Shown here one piece after another: positions 17,288 to 27,423 of a stretch of DNA of 64,000 nt. Position 1 is the first letter of the stretch; each line of letters begins with the position of its first letter. The stretch lies in the NCBI RefSeq assembly GCF_902498805.1, contig NZ_LR701591.1, positions 39,798 through 103,797 of the forward strand. Reading direction: 5' to 3'. This DNA is from Imperialibacter sp. EC-SDR9. Lineage in GTDB: Bacteria; Bacteroidota; Bacteroidia; Cytophagales; Cyclobacteriaceae. The translations under genes and the position numbers were made by a program. The notes beneath the pieces are model-generated. The model did not search any database, was not told the origin of the DNA, and saw only the letters and a program-made list of their open reading frames with translations.

Positions 17288-18268
17288 GTAGAGGTCAAAC
17301 AGTTGATGTGCTGCACTTACAGGGTTCAGCTCTCTAGTTTCCACTTTTGCGGCAAGGTCTTTGATTTCCTCTTTTACCAGACTATTAAATTCCTGTTTCA
17401 AAAGCCCATCCAGTTTCTGGTGCATCCATTGCAGGTTTTGCTGCGATCGCTGATGCGCCAGGTAGCCATTCGCAATCATCTTTTCTTTGAACGACTCAAT
17501 CAAAGTCCATAACTCGCTAATTCCCTCGCCAAGTAAAGAAGAGCAAGTCGTTACTTGAGTAACCCAGCCGGAAGGGGGCAGCGAGAAGTAGTGGGTCACT
17601 TGTTTGAGTTCCTGAAGCGTCTTCCTGACGGCTGGCATGTTGTCGCCGTCTGCCTTGTTGATTACAATGGCATCAGCCATCTCCATGATGCCCTTTTTTA
17701 TCCCCTGCAGATCATCGCCTGCACCAGCGATAGTTAACAGCAGGAAGAAGTCGCACATGTCTCGCACCAGGGTCTCTGATTGGCCAACGCCCACGGTCTC
17801 TATCAGAATGACATCGAACCCGGCCGCTTCGCACAATAACATGGCTTCACGTGTCTGATCTGCCACGCCCCCCAGAGTTGAGCCCGTAGGAGTGGGCCTT
17901 ATATAGGCATTTGGGTTGACGGCCAGCTTGTTCATCCTGGTTTTGTCGCCCAGGATGCTACCTTTGGTCTGCTTGCTTGACGGATCAACTGCCAATACGG
18001 CCACCTTTTTTCCTACGCTGACCAGGTATTCGCCAAAGGCTTCTATAAAGGTGCTTTTCCCAACTCCCGGTATGCCTGATACACCAATTCTTGTTGCCTT
18101 GCCCGTTTTGCTTAACAATCTGTCTATCAGTTGCTCAGCAAGCGCTCTGTCAGATGGTAGTTTGCTTTCCACGAGCGTAATACCCCTGGCCAGAGCCACC
18201 CTGTCGCTCCTGATTATTCCGCTAATCAGTTCCTCTGGTGTTGGCCTTTTTGGTATATTCGTTGACAT
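17270..18268 (-). CDS. meaB: MeaB-family GTPase, methylmalonyl-CoA mutase chaperone
   Basis: 332 residues from the ATG at 18268; a GTG five codons upstream is possible but less likely. The G3E-type P-loop GIPGVGKSTFIEA, the VAVLAVDPSS motif, the switch region GGVADQTREAM and ILIETVGVGQSE are diagnostic of MeaB/ArgK. The VINKADGDN motif (NKxD) gives guanine specificity. MeaB gates delivery of adenosylcobalamin to methylmalonyl-CoA mutase and protects it from inactivation. The mutase genes are 7-11 kb away on the same strand, and B12 uptake genes are next door, supporting the role. The protein ends in YKKKKG, encoded within the terminator of the convergent gene. Confidence 0.93.
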   Translation of the reverse strand: MSTNIPKRPTPEELISGIIRSDRVALARGITLVESKLPSDRALAEQLIDRLLSKTGKATRIGVSGIPGVGKSTFIEAFGEYLVSVGKKVAVLAVDPSSKQTKGSILGDKTRMNKLAVNPNAYIRPTPTGSTLGGVADQTREAMLLCEAAGFDVILIETVGVGQSETLVRDMCDFFLLLTIAGAGDDLQGIKKGIMEMADAIVINKADGDNMPAVRKTLQELKQVTHYFSLPPSGWVTQVTTCSSLLGEGISELWTLIESFKEKMIANGYLAHQRSQQNLQWMHQKLDGLLKQEFNSLVKEEIKDLAAKVETRELNPVSAAHQLFDLYKKKKG

Positions 18269-18389
18269 CGAAGAAAAAGTCACAGTGGTTTAAACCGACA
18301 GCAATATACGTTCGTCCTTCAAATAATTCCTTTCGTCGAAAGAACCAAAAAAAGAATTGTTCTATTTTAAGTTTAATTTGGCTTTTACT

Positions 18390-18397
18390 TATGTTTG
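18390..18397 (+). promoter_or_regulatory. Candidate -7 promoter box for the CHASE2 gene
   Basis: TATGTTTG matches the Bacteroidota -7 consensus TAnnTTTG exactly, 58 bases upstream of the CHASE2 start. The region where a -33 element should be is AT-rich but not a clear TTTG. Confidence 0.35.
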
Positions 18398-18454
18398 TAT
18401 CGTTGGTTCGTGAATATTTAGTTACTTACCAGTTGGCAAAGCAACTAATCTACT

Positions 18455-19705
18455 ATGAAAGCAAACAGAAGAGAATTTTGGCTGGACTCGATTTTTGGAA
18501 CAGCCTTCATATTCTTACTGATGTGGACGTTTTATTCCGTAACCGCATTTAAGGTCTTTGACTTATTTGATCCGATTGGAGACGCTCTCGGCGACGTAGA
18601 GCTCACTGATGTGGTATTCTCCCAGCTAAGGGAGCCGGCAGTTCCTGACGACAGGATTGTGCTGGTCAACCTGGGCAGGGTAAACAGGGCAGATATTGGG
18701 TATATGATTGATATTGTCAATCAATATGAACCAAAGGTAATTGGCCTCGATACCTATTTCAGAACGCCCAAAGATTCTGCTGTCGATGCCATTATGGAGG
18801 ATGCTTTTTCGAGGGTTGATAACCTGGTAATTGGTAGCATTCTTCAGAACTTTAATGAAGAGAAGCTGGAATTTGATTCTCTGGGGAAATCTCTTCCAAG
18901 ATTCACTCAGCATGCTGAGACGGGTTTTGTTAATTTTATAACAGATGCCCAAACTCAGGAAGAGTTGAAAATGACCCGGGAGTTCACTCCCAAGGAGATG
19001 GTGGCAGGGCAACAAGAACTGGCATTTGCTGTAAAGCTGGCTCAGTATTTGGAACCTGAAAAGGTAGACAGGTTGTTGAAAAGAGGCAACGAGCGAGAGA
19101 CGATTAATTACCGAGGCAATGTGATGGACTTCGGTGCGTCGGTGTATGGTACGATGTTTTTCGCACTGGACGTTAATCAAGTTTTTGATCAGAACTTCGA
19201 TCCATCTCTGATCAAGGATAAAATTGTGATCTTCTGCTTCTTAGGTGAGTATCTTGGTGATAGACTGACAATAGAAGACAAGTACTATTCGCCGATTAAC
19301 TCGCAGTTTGCAGGAAGATCCTACCCGGATATGTTTGGGGGAGTTGTGCATGCCAACATTGTGGCCATGATTCTCAATGAGGATTACATTGATGCCATGG
19401 ATGATGCAACCGGCGCTATAATTGGTGTGCTGTTGTGTTTAATCAATGTAGCGGCTTTTTCTTACATATACAGAGTGTATTCCAAATGGTACGACGGTGC
19501 CACTAAATTGATACAGCTGGTGGAAGTTTTGGGCATCAGCTTTATGAATGTTTATGTATTGGACAAGTTCAATTATAAACCGGAGTTAACCATTGGCATG
19601 GTAGCAATAGCCCTTGCCGGTGATTCTCTGGAAGTATATTACAGCGTGGTGAAGAATTCAGTCACCGGGCTTTTTAAAAGTAGAAAAAGAAAAATTAAAT
19701 TGTAA
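18455..19705 (+). CDS. CHASE2-domain membrane protein without output domain
   Basis: 416 residues. One membrane helix (about 13-33) is followed by a large extracytoplasmic CHASE2 domain (about 40-310; RIVLVNLG, PKVIGLDTYF, KDKIVIFCFLGEYLGD, FGGVVHANIVAMIL are its usual blocks), then three membrane helices (about 320-342, 351-370, 377-395) and a short basic cytoplasmic tail. CHASE2 is a sensory domain normally joined to a kinase, adenylate cyclase or diguanylate cyclase; here the protein ends after the helices, with no output domain. The next gene on the strand encodes a FecR-like periplasmic protein (19-base gap), and the convergent gene an exported TPR-CHAT protein. It may signal by protein-protein contact in the membrane or periplasm, which is inference. 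Confidence 0.83.
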   Translation: MKANRREFWLDSIFGTAFIFLLMWTFYSVTAFKVFDLFDPIGDALGDVELTDVVFSQLREPAVPDDRIVLVNLGRVNRADIGYMIDIVNQYEPKVIGLDTYFRTPKDSAVDAIMEDAFSRVDNLVIGSILQNFNEEKLEFDSLGKSLPRFTQHAETGFVNFITDAQTQEELKMTREFTPKEMVAGQQELAFAVKLAQYLEPEKVDRLLKRGNERETINYRGNVMDFGASVYGTMFFALDVNQVFDQNFDPSLIKDKIVIFCFLGEYLGDRLTIEDKYYSPINSQFAGRSYPDMFGGVVHANIVAMILNEDYIDAMDDATGAIIGVLLCLINVAAFSYIYRVYSKWYDGATKLIQLVEVLGISFMNVYVLDKFNYKPELTIGMVAIALAGDSLEVYYSVVKNSVTGLFKSRKRKIKL

Positions 19706-19724
19706 AACATTAAAAATTAGACCT

Positions 19725-20654
19725 ATGAAAATGAGAACAATTCTTTTGACGTTCTTGGTATTGCTGAGTTTTTTGAGCAGCAATGTATTGGCTCAGGGTT
19801 ATGAGTTTCGTGTATTGGCTAATAAAGGTGAAAACCAAGTAAAAAAGGCTGGTGCAAGTCAGGCAGAGACCTTGAAAACTGGCGCAACGCTTGCGAAAGG
19901 TGATCAAATCATCGCTGCAAATGGCGCTTACATCGGACTGGTGCACAGCAGTGGTAAAACCACCGAGATAAGAACTCCTGGCACTGTAAAGATCGACGAT
20001 TTGTCGGCGAAAATTTCTGCCACTAGTTCTACAACCGCCAGCCGTTATGCTAACTACATAGCTGCTAAAATGAACGAAAGTGACGGTGGCGGAAACTACC
20101 GGTCAAACATGAAAGCGACTGGTGCTGTTGAAAGAGCTTTAACGTCTGCTATCAACGTAATGCTTCCTAATTCTGTTGACTTTTATGGTGACAACGCTAT
20201 TGTTCGCTGGAAAGCTATAGGTGAAGATAACACAACGTACATAGTAACTGTGAAGAACATTTTTGATGAGGAAGTAGCCAAAATCGAAACTGATCAGACA
20301 GCTTATGAGCTTGATTTTACCAACCCTAAGCTTGCACAGGAGAGACTAGTGATACTTAATGTAAAAGTGAAAGGTGATGAAGACATGAAGTCGTCTGACT
20401 ACGGTATCAAACGCCTTTCAAACACTGAGTCTGCTAAGGTGAACGAAAACATCAAAGGACTGAAGAGTGAAGTAAACGAAGAAACGCCGCTGAATAAGAT
20501 CATTTATGCTTCTTTCTTCGAAGAAAACAACCTTGTGCTTGATGCGCTTACCAAGTATGAAGAGGCTATCGAGATGTCTCCCGAAGTACAGGACTTCCAG
20601 GACATGTATCAGAGCTTCCTTGTAAAGAACGGCCTTGTTGCCACTGCTAACTAA
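19725..20654 (+). CDS. Exported FecR-like domain protein
   Basis: 309 residues with a signal peptide (about 1-23, ending NVLAQ). Residues 25-100 resemble a FecR domain: LKTGATLAKGDQIIAANGAY then IGLVHSSGKTTEI and the RTPGTVKI strand. Unlike sigma-regulating FecR proteins there is no cytoplasmic or membrane segment, so it should be fully periplasmic or secreted. The middle (about 145-225) looks Ig-like (NAIVRWKAIGEDNTTYIVTV), and the C-terminal ~60 residues are helical and resemble a TPR hairpin (LTKYEEAIEMSPEVQDFQDM). It probably shares a transcript with the CHASE2 gene. Genes of this type with CHASE2 and CHAT proteins nearby suggest a shared envelope function; the exact role is unknown. Confidence 0.68.
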   Translation: MKMRTILLTFLVLLSFLSSNVLAQGYEFRVLANKGENQVKKAGASQAETLKTGATLAKGDQIIAANGAYIGLVHSSGKTTEIRTPGTVKIDDLSAKISATSSTTASRYANYIAAKMNESDGGGNYRSNMKATGAVERALTSAINVMLPNSVDFYGDNAIVRWKAIGEDNTTYIVTVKNIFDEEVAKIETDQTAYELDFTNPKLAQERLVILNVKVKGDEDMKSSDYGIKRLSNTESAKVNENIKGLKSEVNEETPLNKIIYASFFEENNLVLDALTKYEEAIEMSPEVQDFQDMYQSFLVKNGLVATAN

Positions 20655-20673
20655 GGCGAAGTGTAAAAAAGAT

Positions 20674-20701
20674 AAAAAAAGGGGCGCAAGCCCTTTTTTT
20701 T
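20674..20701 (+). terminator. Terminator after the FecR-like gene
   Basis: A GGGC-GCAA-GCCC hairpin flanked by runs of seven As and eight Ts, 20 bases after the stop codon. The A/T flanks extend the stem, so it could work in both directions. Confidence 0.7.
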
Positions 20702-20982
20702 ATGCCCATATTCTGACAAAATGAAAGCGGCTGGATTGAGGCAAGAGAGGCGAACAATAGAAACGGAATTATTAGGGCAATGGTCATGTTAAGCGTCCAG
20801 TCCCAGAAATTCTGAACTGGTTCCAGTTGATCGACCTGATTGCAAAACAACTCCTTAGCGACCAGCCCCCTTCCGGCTAGCGAGACACGTCCAAAAATCT
20901 ACAGGTAGCTGTTCATCAGACTGCCACTGTTGTCACTCTAAAGCTATGGGTTGTTGAGCCCCACCAGAGACCAGGCTAACAA
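20702..20982. other. Non-coding stretch between convergent genes
   Basis: About 280 bases between the two terminators of the FecR-like and CHAT genes. There is a 67-codon minus-strand frame (20647-20850) with one hydrophobic segment, but it runs through the terminator and has no start signal, so I do not call it. Nothing else is recognisable. Confidence 0.4.
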
Positions 20983-21017
20983 CAAAAAAAAGAGGCTGCC
21001 TTTCGACAGTCTCCCTC
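20983..21017 (-). terminator. Terminator after the TPR-CHAT gene
   Basis: On the minus strand a GAGGGAGACTGTC / GGCAGCCTC hairpin with a GAAA loop is followed by eight Ts, 23 bases after the CHAT stop codon. The stem has small mismatches. Confidence 0.6.
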
Positions 21018-21039
21018 AAGTTCGATCATGTAATAGAGA

Positions 21040-24000
21040 TCAATCCAATCCTATCATTACAAAAGGCCCCCAATAGATTGGGTCACGATACTCATTTCTT
21101 ATCTCTTTCTTAGCATCAATGAAAGCCCTGCGCTTGTCGCCGGTAGTGATCCATTTCTGGTAAAACTTCACCATGAGCTGCTGTGTGGCTTCATCAGATA
21201 CTTTGAACAAACTCATGATGATTGTTTTGGCTCCCGCAACCAGAAATGCTCGTTGCAATCCATACACGCCTTCTCCGGCTTCCATTTCACCTAAGCCCGT
21301 TTCGCAAGCGCTCAACACCACCAGGTCAGTTTGATCCAGGTTGAGGTTCATGGCTTCATAGGCAGTTAGGATACCACTCTGGCTATTGTAGTTGTAGGCG
21401 CTTTCGTTCAAAATATCGCCAGCACCTGCCATGAGCAGTCCGGAACGCAGCAAAGGGTTGTCATATGCTTTCGATTCGTTGAGTCCGGCAAATATGTTAT
21501 TTTCCTCGATCGCTGGCTGGAAGAAACCGTGTGTGGCAATGTGAAATACTTTTGGGCTTTTCATCAGCTTAACCTGATCCTCACCCGCCTTCATCTCAAG
21601 ATAGTCCTGGGTTTTCCAGCCATTGTCGTTAAGCAGCTTTTTGAGTTCAACAACTTCTTCATGCGTGCCAGGAAGTCGCTGTACTTCACTCATGCCAATA
21701 CTTTTGGTTAAGTTGTCGTTGCCGGAAGATGCTCCTTCCGATTTTACATAAAAAATAGGATCCCCAAACATCAACGCCAGGTTCTCAGCGGGTGCCTGTG
21801 CCTTCTTTTTCTTATTTCTGTTTACAAGATCCCTGGTATTACTTACCAGGATTATATTGGAATTATCGAGTACGTATTTGCCATCGCCAGTTGGTATAGC
21901 CTCCAAATTAATTTGATTATAAACACCGTCGGCCGAAAGGTAGATCGTAGAGGTTTGCCCAACAGCTTCAACGATAGGCTTCCAGAACTGATCATAGGAA
22001 TACTCATCCTCAATTTTAAATTTAATACTGTTTCGATACAGCTTCATGTACCTGCCTTCGAGGGCTGCGCCGTTTCGCAGCAGCACCAGCTGTGGTTTGC
22101 TGCGCTTTTCATTGTCGACATAGATGACAGCGTACATTACCGAATCAGTAAAATCATGGTCGAAGTAACGGAACCTCACAATTTCAACCCCCTTTTCATT
22201 CTCGCCCAGGGCTGCTTTTACATCCTGCCACGTGACAACATTGTTGTCGACACCTTCTCCAAATACTTCGGACTTCAAGCTGAGCTGTTTCTCCAGCGCT
22301 TCCATTTCTTGTACCAGTTGAGCCGGATTCACATTGTTCTCCAGCAGCTGATCGTTTGACATGGAAAGGGCATTGGTTAGCTGTGCTTTTTTGGCTATCC
22401 AGCTGCTGTACATATTTATCAACGTGCTGTCTCCGCTGGAAAGAATACGGGTTCTGATTTTTATTGAGGTATTCAGCAGGAGTGCCTTGGTGAGCAAAGC
22501 GTTATTGTAAATGTCACCTATCAGGTCCTCTTTCTTGTCGATCCGTGTAAGCGCCAATGTGTTGTAGAACTCGTAATCGGACTTGATGGTGTTCCAAAAT
22601 TTGGCTTTTTCTCTTTCACTTAGAGCGGGGAAGTAGGTCTTTATAAACTCCTGATAGTTGGCCAGTGTCTCTTCAATAGTATTCTGGGCCTTTCTAATGT
22701 CCCCATTCATGTAGTAAGTTTTAGCAAGCTTCGACAGCACTTTCACATACTCCGGGTGAGAAGTGGAGAAAAATTTGGCGTACGTCTTTAGGGCATCCTG
22801 GTAAAAATTGTCTGCCCTGTCGTATTGCCTCTTTTGGTACTGGATGTCACCTTTCAGCGTGTTGACTACAGCAGCATTAACGTTATTCCGCTTTCCTATT
22901 CGGTCTTTCCAGATCGTCCACGCCTCTTCGAGATACTGTAGGGAAATGTCATATTCGCCCGCATAAATACTCACAGTAGCCAAATCTTTCAATACTTCAG
23001 CATAGAGTGGGTTTTTACTTCCCAGCTTGGTTCCAACGATTTTTTCTGCTTCAACAAGCAGGGCTTGTTGCTGCTTGAAACTGGCACCATCGTAAAATTT
23101 GATCATTCCCAGCTGGGCAAGCGAACGGCCTACATCTACATGGCTTCGCCCAAATTGTTTTTCCTGATTGGTAATCGCCTGAGAAATAAATTGCTCCGCC
23201 TTTTCATAATCTCCAATCGTTGTGTAGAGTCGGGATAAGGTTATTAAGCTGCTGGCTAGCTTGGAGGAAGAGGCTGGAAATACAGCTGTTGCTATGTTAA
23301 GAGATCTTCTTGCGAACGACTCCGCATCGGTATACTCGCCGGCAGCCAGCTTCAATTGTGCCTTCAAAACCAGCGGGCGCAAAAGGTGCCTGCTTGTGGC
23401 ACCAAACTGTTTTTCTGTATTCGTCAGGTATTTATCGACCAAATCTGTTGCATCGCTGTATCTGCCCAAATGATAGTACAGTTCGGCAAGGTCTTCCGTG
23501 TTTTGTCCGGCAGAGCCCAGTCGGTTCAGTCCACTCTTAATTTTGATTCGTTCTGACTCGAAAAGAAGGTCTTCCGCCTCGTCGTAGAGGCCTTGAATAA
23601 CCATTAATCTCGCTTTGGTAGTCAATAGGTTGGTATAGTGAAGTGTTTCCTCAAGGGAGGAAGGTTTGGCGAGAATATTTGTTGCTTCCTGAATGTTTTT
23701 TTCTGCTTTCTCATATTCTCCAATATTCATTTGCAGAGACGCAATCTTATTCAACTCAACGCCATAGTTTACATCCTTGTTGTCGTATTTCACACGGGAT
23801 ACATTCAGTGCTTTGTCAAGTGTTTTTGATGCATTACTGAAATCGTCATTTTCCTCATAAAACTGCGCCAAATGGTTGAGGGTGTTCACATATTCAACAT
23901 GGCCTTGAGAAAACTCCTTTTCAATCACTCCATGGAAGCTCTCATCATATATTTTCTTTGCCTCAGCAAACTTGTCCGAGTATTCGACCAGGTAGTTGGC

Positions 24001-25263
24001 TTGCAGCACTCTCGACAAGTGATACTCTGGGGCATCGGCACCGAGCATGTCCTTTTCAATTTTAAGGATATCAAGAAGGTACTTTTCCGCATTTTCCGCA
24101 TTATTGTTTAGCTGGGCAGCACGGTAGGCAAATTCAAGTATCCTTCGTCTCTCAGGGTGAATTTCAGGGTAAAGGCTACCGTAAGCTTTGGAGGCAGCAT
24201 CTTTTTCCTGTCCGAAAACCTTCGTACTTGGTGCATTGATGTCCATTGGCAGGGTTTCAAGCCGTGCACGATTGAGGCTTCCCTTTTCAAAACTTTTATT
24301 AAGGATGGCTCTAAACTGATTGGTGTTGTTGCTTGTCTTTGAATAATTGTCGATTCTCCAATACGAGCGAATCAGGCTTTCCATCATGTCCAGCCTGGCG
24401 ATATGTGACGCTGAGTGAATCCGCATCGTATTTTTAAGGGCATCCTCATACAGGTCGGGCAGGGCAGAGGGATCGATTCCATTTTCCTCCAACAGCTTCG
24501 CATTGAGGTAAAGCGTTTGGCTATAAATAAGCGGATTCTTGCCCAACTCCTTTCCAATCCATTGCTGAGTAAAAATAAAGGCCGAATCTGATCTGATATA
24601 GTCTCCCATGAGTCTGAACGCATCAGCCTTGTGCATCAATAATTCACCATAAGCACCTTTTAGGCTGGCAATGAGCTCTTTACCGCTGGCCGACTGGTAT
24701 GCCGTTTGCGCAGTAGTCAGATTGCTGTTGATATATTTGACTACATCGGCATAAAAGCCTTTGCCTTTCAGTATTCTTGTTTGAAGCAAAGCCAGCTTTA
24801 TTTTCATTTCCTCATTGGAGGCACCACTTGCTTCTAACACCGCCGTGGCTTTTGTAAGAAGTTCCTTCGAGTTGACGAAATGCCCATAGTCCGCCCAAAC
24901 ATGTGCTGCTTCGTAAAGCAGAAGACCATGATCCGCAGAGCTTTCTCCATTTACCTTAGCGCTCATGGCCACTCCTCTAGCTATCTTATCGGCCATGTCC
25001 TTGTGTAGCCCCGCAGCCCAGTCTATTTGTGCCTCAAGCACCAGCGCACTCGCCAGATACTTGTTTTCTGCTCCCAATTTTTTGGTGGTCTTTTTAACGA
25101 TTTTACTGGCCGACTTTTTAGCCTTAGGGTAGTCGCCTACCGCATAGGAGTCATTGGCTTTTTTAAATAATTTTGGCCAGTTCTGGGCAAAAACGTTGCT
25201 ATTTAGCCCAGCGCAAAGCAAAAAGACAGTAAGAGAAAGTAAATGCTTGAATGAATTTTTCAT
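21040..25263 (-). CDS. Exported TPR-repeat CHAT-domain (caspase-like) protein
   Basis: 1407 residues. A signal peptide (about 1-26, ending NVFAQ) directs it out of the cytoplasm. Residues ~30-880 are tandem tetratricopeptide helices (DYPKAKKSASKIV, GEYEKAEKNIQEATNI, GDYEKAEQFISQAI, GEYDISLQYLEEAW). A linker (~900-1080) leads to a C-terminal CHAT domain (~1100-1407). The caspase-like dyad appears intact: His1245 in IATHGFF and Cys1320 in LVVLSACETGLGE. CHAT proteins are peptidases of clan CD; TPR-CHAT proteins such as Csx29 are protease effectors, usually cytoplasmic. This one is exported. It starts 27 bases after mutB with no terminator between, so it may be read from the mutAB promoter, and converges on the CHASE2/FecR-like pair. 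Substrate unknown. Confidence 0.9.
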   Translation of the reverse strand: MKNSFKHLLSLTVFLLCAGLNSNVFAQNWPKLFKKANDSYAVGDYPKAKKSASKIVKKTTKKLGAENKYLASALVLEAQIDWAAGLHKDMADKIARGVAMSAKVNGESSADHGLLLYEAAHVWADYGHFVNSKELLTKATAVLEASGASNEEMKIKLALLQTRILKGKGFYADVVKYINSNLTTAQTAYQSASGKELIASLKGAYGELLMHKADAFRLMGDYIRSDSAFIFTQQWIGKELGKNPLIYSQTLYLNAKLLEENGIDPSALPDLYEDALKNTMRIHSASHIARLDMMESLIRSYWRIDNYSKTSNNTNQFRAILNKSFEKGSLNRARLETLPMDINAPSTKVFGQEKDAASKAYGSLYPEIHPERRRILEFAYRAAQLNNNAENAEKYLLDILKIEKDMLGADAPEYHLSRVLQANYLVEYSDKFAEAKKIYDESFHGVIEKEFSQGHVEYVNTLNHLAQFYEENDDFSNASKTLDKALNVSRVKYDNKDVNYGVELNKIASLQMNIGEYEKAEKNIQEATNILAKPSSLEETLHYTNLLTTKARLMVIQGLYDEAEDLLFESERIKIKSGLNRLGSAGQNTEDLAELYYHLGRYSDATDLVDKYLTNTEKQFGATSRHLLRPLVLKAQLKLAAGEYTDAESFARRSLNIATAVFPASSSKLASSLITLSRLYTTIGDYEKAEQFISQAITNQEKQFGRSHVDVGRSLAQLGMIKFYDGASFKQQQALLVEAEKIVGTKLGSKNPLYAEVLKDLATVSIYAGEYDISLQYLEEAWTIWKDRIGKRNNVNAAVVNTLKGDIQYQKRQYDRADNFYQDALKTYAKFFSTSHPEYVKVLSKLAKTYYMNGDIRKAQNTIEETLANYQEFIKTYFPALSEREKAKFWNTIKSDYEFYNTLALTRIDKKEDLIGDIYNNALLTKALLLNTSIKIRTRILSSGDSTLINMYSSWIAKKAQLTNALSMSNDQLLENNVNPAQLVQEMEALEKQLSLKSEVFGEGVDNNVVTWQDVKAALGENEKGVEIVRFRYFDHDFTDSVMYAVIYVDNEKRSKPQLVLLRNGAALEGRYMKLYRNSIKFKIEDEYSYDQFWKPIVEAVGQTSTIYLSADGVYNQINLEAIPTGDGKYVLDNSNIILVSNTRDLVNRNKKKKAQAPAENLALMFGDPIFYVKSEGASSGNDNLTKSIGMSEVQRLPGTHEEVVELKKLLNDNGWKTQDYLEMKAGEDQVKLMKSPKVFHIATHGFFQPAIEENNIFAGLNESKAYDNPLLRSGLLMAGAGDILNESAYNYNSQSGILTAYEAMNLNLDQTDLVVLSACETGLGEMEAGEGVYGLQRAFLVAGAKTIIMSLFKVSDEATQQLMVKFYQKWITTGDKRRAFIDAKKEIRNEYRDPIYWGPFVMIGLD

Positions 25264-25290
25264 GCTTCAAAAAGTTGATGATGTGTAAAG

Positions 25291-27423
25291 TCAAATGCTC
25301 ATTAATTTCCTGAGAATTGAGATGGCCGCTTTTGGGATCACTGTTCCCGGGCCAAATATGTCAATAACGCCTTCACTATATAAAAAATCAAAATCTTTCG
25401 TCGGGATTACACCCCCGGCCACTACTTTGATGTCGCTCCTTCCAATTACCTTTAGCTGGTGAATCAACTTTGGAACGAGCGTCTTGTGCCCGCCTGCCAG
25501 GGTCGAAACGCCAATGACGTGGACGTCGTTTTCGGCTGCCTGCATGGCTACTTCCTCGGGCGTTTGAAACAGTGGGCCAATATCTACGTCGAACCCAAGA
25601 TCGGCAAAGCTTGTAGCAATCACTTTGGCACCCCTGTCATGACCATCCTGTCCCATTTTTGCCACCAGAATCCGAGGCCTTCTCCCATCCAGTTCTTCAA
25701 ACTGATCGGTTAACTTCCTTGCCGTCGTTATGTCATTGCTGGAACCCGATTCGCTGGCATAAACGCCAGCTATCGATTTGATGACCGCCTTATGTCTGCC
25801 AAATGCTTCTTCCATAGCAGAGGAGATTTCACCGAGGGTAGCTCTCAACCGGGCAGCGTTTACCGCTTTTTCCAGAAGATTGCCCTTGCCGGTCTGAGCA
25901 CATTTGGTCAAATCTTCTAAAACCACAGCAACCTTGGAGTCATTTCTGCTCGATTTGAGTCTGGCAAGTCTTTGGATTTGCTTCGCTCTTACAGCCGCAT
26001 TGTCAACCTCAAGTAGCTCTATATCAGTTTTTTCTTTCGTAATATACCTATTAATTCCTACAATTATATCTTGCTGCGAGTCAATCCTCGCTTGTTTTTT
26101 TGCAGCAGCTTCTTCTATTCTCATTTTAGGCAGGCCGCTTTCGATGGCTTTGGTCATGCCACCAAGTGCCTCCACCTCTTCTATCAGCGCCCAGCTTTTT
26201 TCAATTAATTCGTTGGTTAGGTATTCTACATAGTGAGAGCCTCCCCACGGGTCGACTACTTTGGTGACGTTGGTTTCTTCCTGTAGATATAGCTGGGTGT
26301 TTCTCGCTATTCGGGCCGAGAAGTCTGTCGGCAGAGCAATAGCTTCGTCGAGGGCATTGGTATGCAGCGACTGTGTGCCACCAAACACCGCTGCCATTGC
26401 CTCAATGGTTGTCCGGGCCACATTATTGAACGGATCTTGTTCGGTAAGGCTCCATCCGGAGGTTTGGCAGTGCGTTCGCAACGAAAGCGACTTGCTGTTG
26501 CCAGGACTGAATTGACTTACCAGCTGTGCCCACAGCACCCTGGCTGCTCTTAGTTTGGCGATTTCCATGAAGTGATTCATGCCTATGCCCCAAAAAAAAG
26601 AGAGCCGTGGCGCAAACTCATCAATTTTGAGCCCGGCCTCCAGCCCTGTTCTTATGTATTCCAGGCCATCGGCCAGGGTGTAAGCCAGCTCCAGGTCAGC
26701 AGGAGCACCCGCCTCGTGCATATGGTAGCCACTGATCGAAATGCTGTTGAAGCGAGGCATGTGCCTGGCCGTATATTCAAAAATATCTCCAACAATTCGC
26801 ATGGACGGTACAGGAGGGTAGATGTAGGTATTTCTCACCATAAACTCCTTGAGGATGTCATTTTGGATAGTACCGCTTAGTTCGTTAGGCTTTATCCCTT
26901 GTTCTTCTGCCGCTACTATGTAGAATGCCATGATCGGGAGAACAGCTCCGTTCATGGTCATCGACACTGAAATCTTATCCAGGGGAATTTGGTCGAAAAG
27001 GATCTTCATGTCTTCCACCGAATCAATGGCTACACCAGCCTTACCTACATCCCCCTCTACTCGAGGGTGATCGGAGTCGTAGCCCCTGTGGGTGGCCAGG
27101 TCGAAAGCCACCGAAAGGCCTTTTTGCCCCATGGCCAGGTTCTTCCGGTAAAAGGCATTGGAGTCTTCGGCTGTTGAGAAACCCGCATATTGCCTGATCG
27201 TCCAGGGTCTGCTTGTGTACATCGTGCTGTAGGGGCCTCTGAGAAATGGAGGCAGTCCGGCCGCAAAAGCGCCCTGAATGACTTTTTCTCGATGCTCTTT
27301 GCCGAACATGGATGGCACATCAATACCTTCTGCACTTTTCCAGGTGGCTATCCCTGCAGAAGGTTGTTTCCGTGGAGCAGACTCGGGGTTAAATGGAATT
27401 TTTGTGAAGTCAGGTGTTTTCAT
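25291..27423 (-). CDS. mutB: Methylmalonyl-CoA mutase, large (catalytic) subunit
   Basis: 710 residues, the normal size. It interconverts methylmalonyl-CoA and succinyl-CoA with adenosylcobalamin in propionate/odd-chain and branched amino-acid metabolism. The N-terminal TIM-barrel holds the substrate-binding [20 protein letters not shown] and the [22 protein letters not shown] segment. The C-terminal B12-binding domain has the full base-off motif DGHDRG (Asp593, His595, Gly598) and the [14 protein letters not shown] loop. Its ATG overlaps the mutA stop by four bases (ATGA), so the two subunits are coupled. MeaB and the B12 uptake genes are on the same side of the window. Confidence 0.97.
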   Translation of the reverse strand: MKTPDFTKIPFNPESAPRKQPSAGIATWKSAEGIDVPSMFGKEHREKVIQGAFAAGLPPFLRGPYSTMYTSRPWTIRQYAGFSTAEDSNAFYRKNLAMGQKGLSVAFDLATHRGYDSDHPRVEGDVGKAGVAIDSVEDMKILFDQIPLDKISVSMTMNGAVLPIMAFYIVAAEEQGIKPNELSGTIQNDILKEFMVRNTYIYPPVPSMRIVGDIFEYTARHMPRFNSISISGYHMHEAGAPADLELAYTLADGLEYIRTGLEAGLKIDEFAPRLSFFWGIGMNHFMEIAKLRAARVLWAQLVSQFSPGNSKSLSLRTHCQTSGWSLTEQDPFNNVARTTIEAMAAVFGGTQSLHTNALDEAIALPTDFSARIARNTQLYLQEETNVTKVVDPWGGSHYVEYLTNELIEKSWALIEEVEALGGMTKAIESGLPKMRIEEAAAKKQARIDSQQDIIVGINRYITKEKTDIELLEVDNAAVRAKQIQRLARLKSSRNDSKVAVVLEDLTKCAQTGKGNLLEKAVNAARLRATLGEISSAMEEAFGRHKAVIKSIAGVYASESGSSNDITTARKLTDQFEELDGRRPRILVAKMGQDGHDRGAKVIATSFADLGFDVDIGPLFQTPEEVAMQAAENDVHVIGVSTLAGGHKTLVPKLIHQLKVIGRSDIKVVAGGVIPTKDFDFLYSEGVIDIFGPGTVIPKAAISILRKLMSI

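Noticed and set aside
20647..20850. 67-codon minus-strand frame with one hydrophobic segment
   Set aside because: It runs through the terminator of the FecR-like gene, has no promoter or start signal and no recognisable family.
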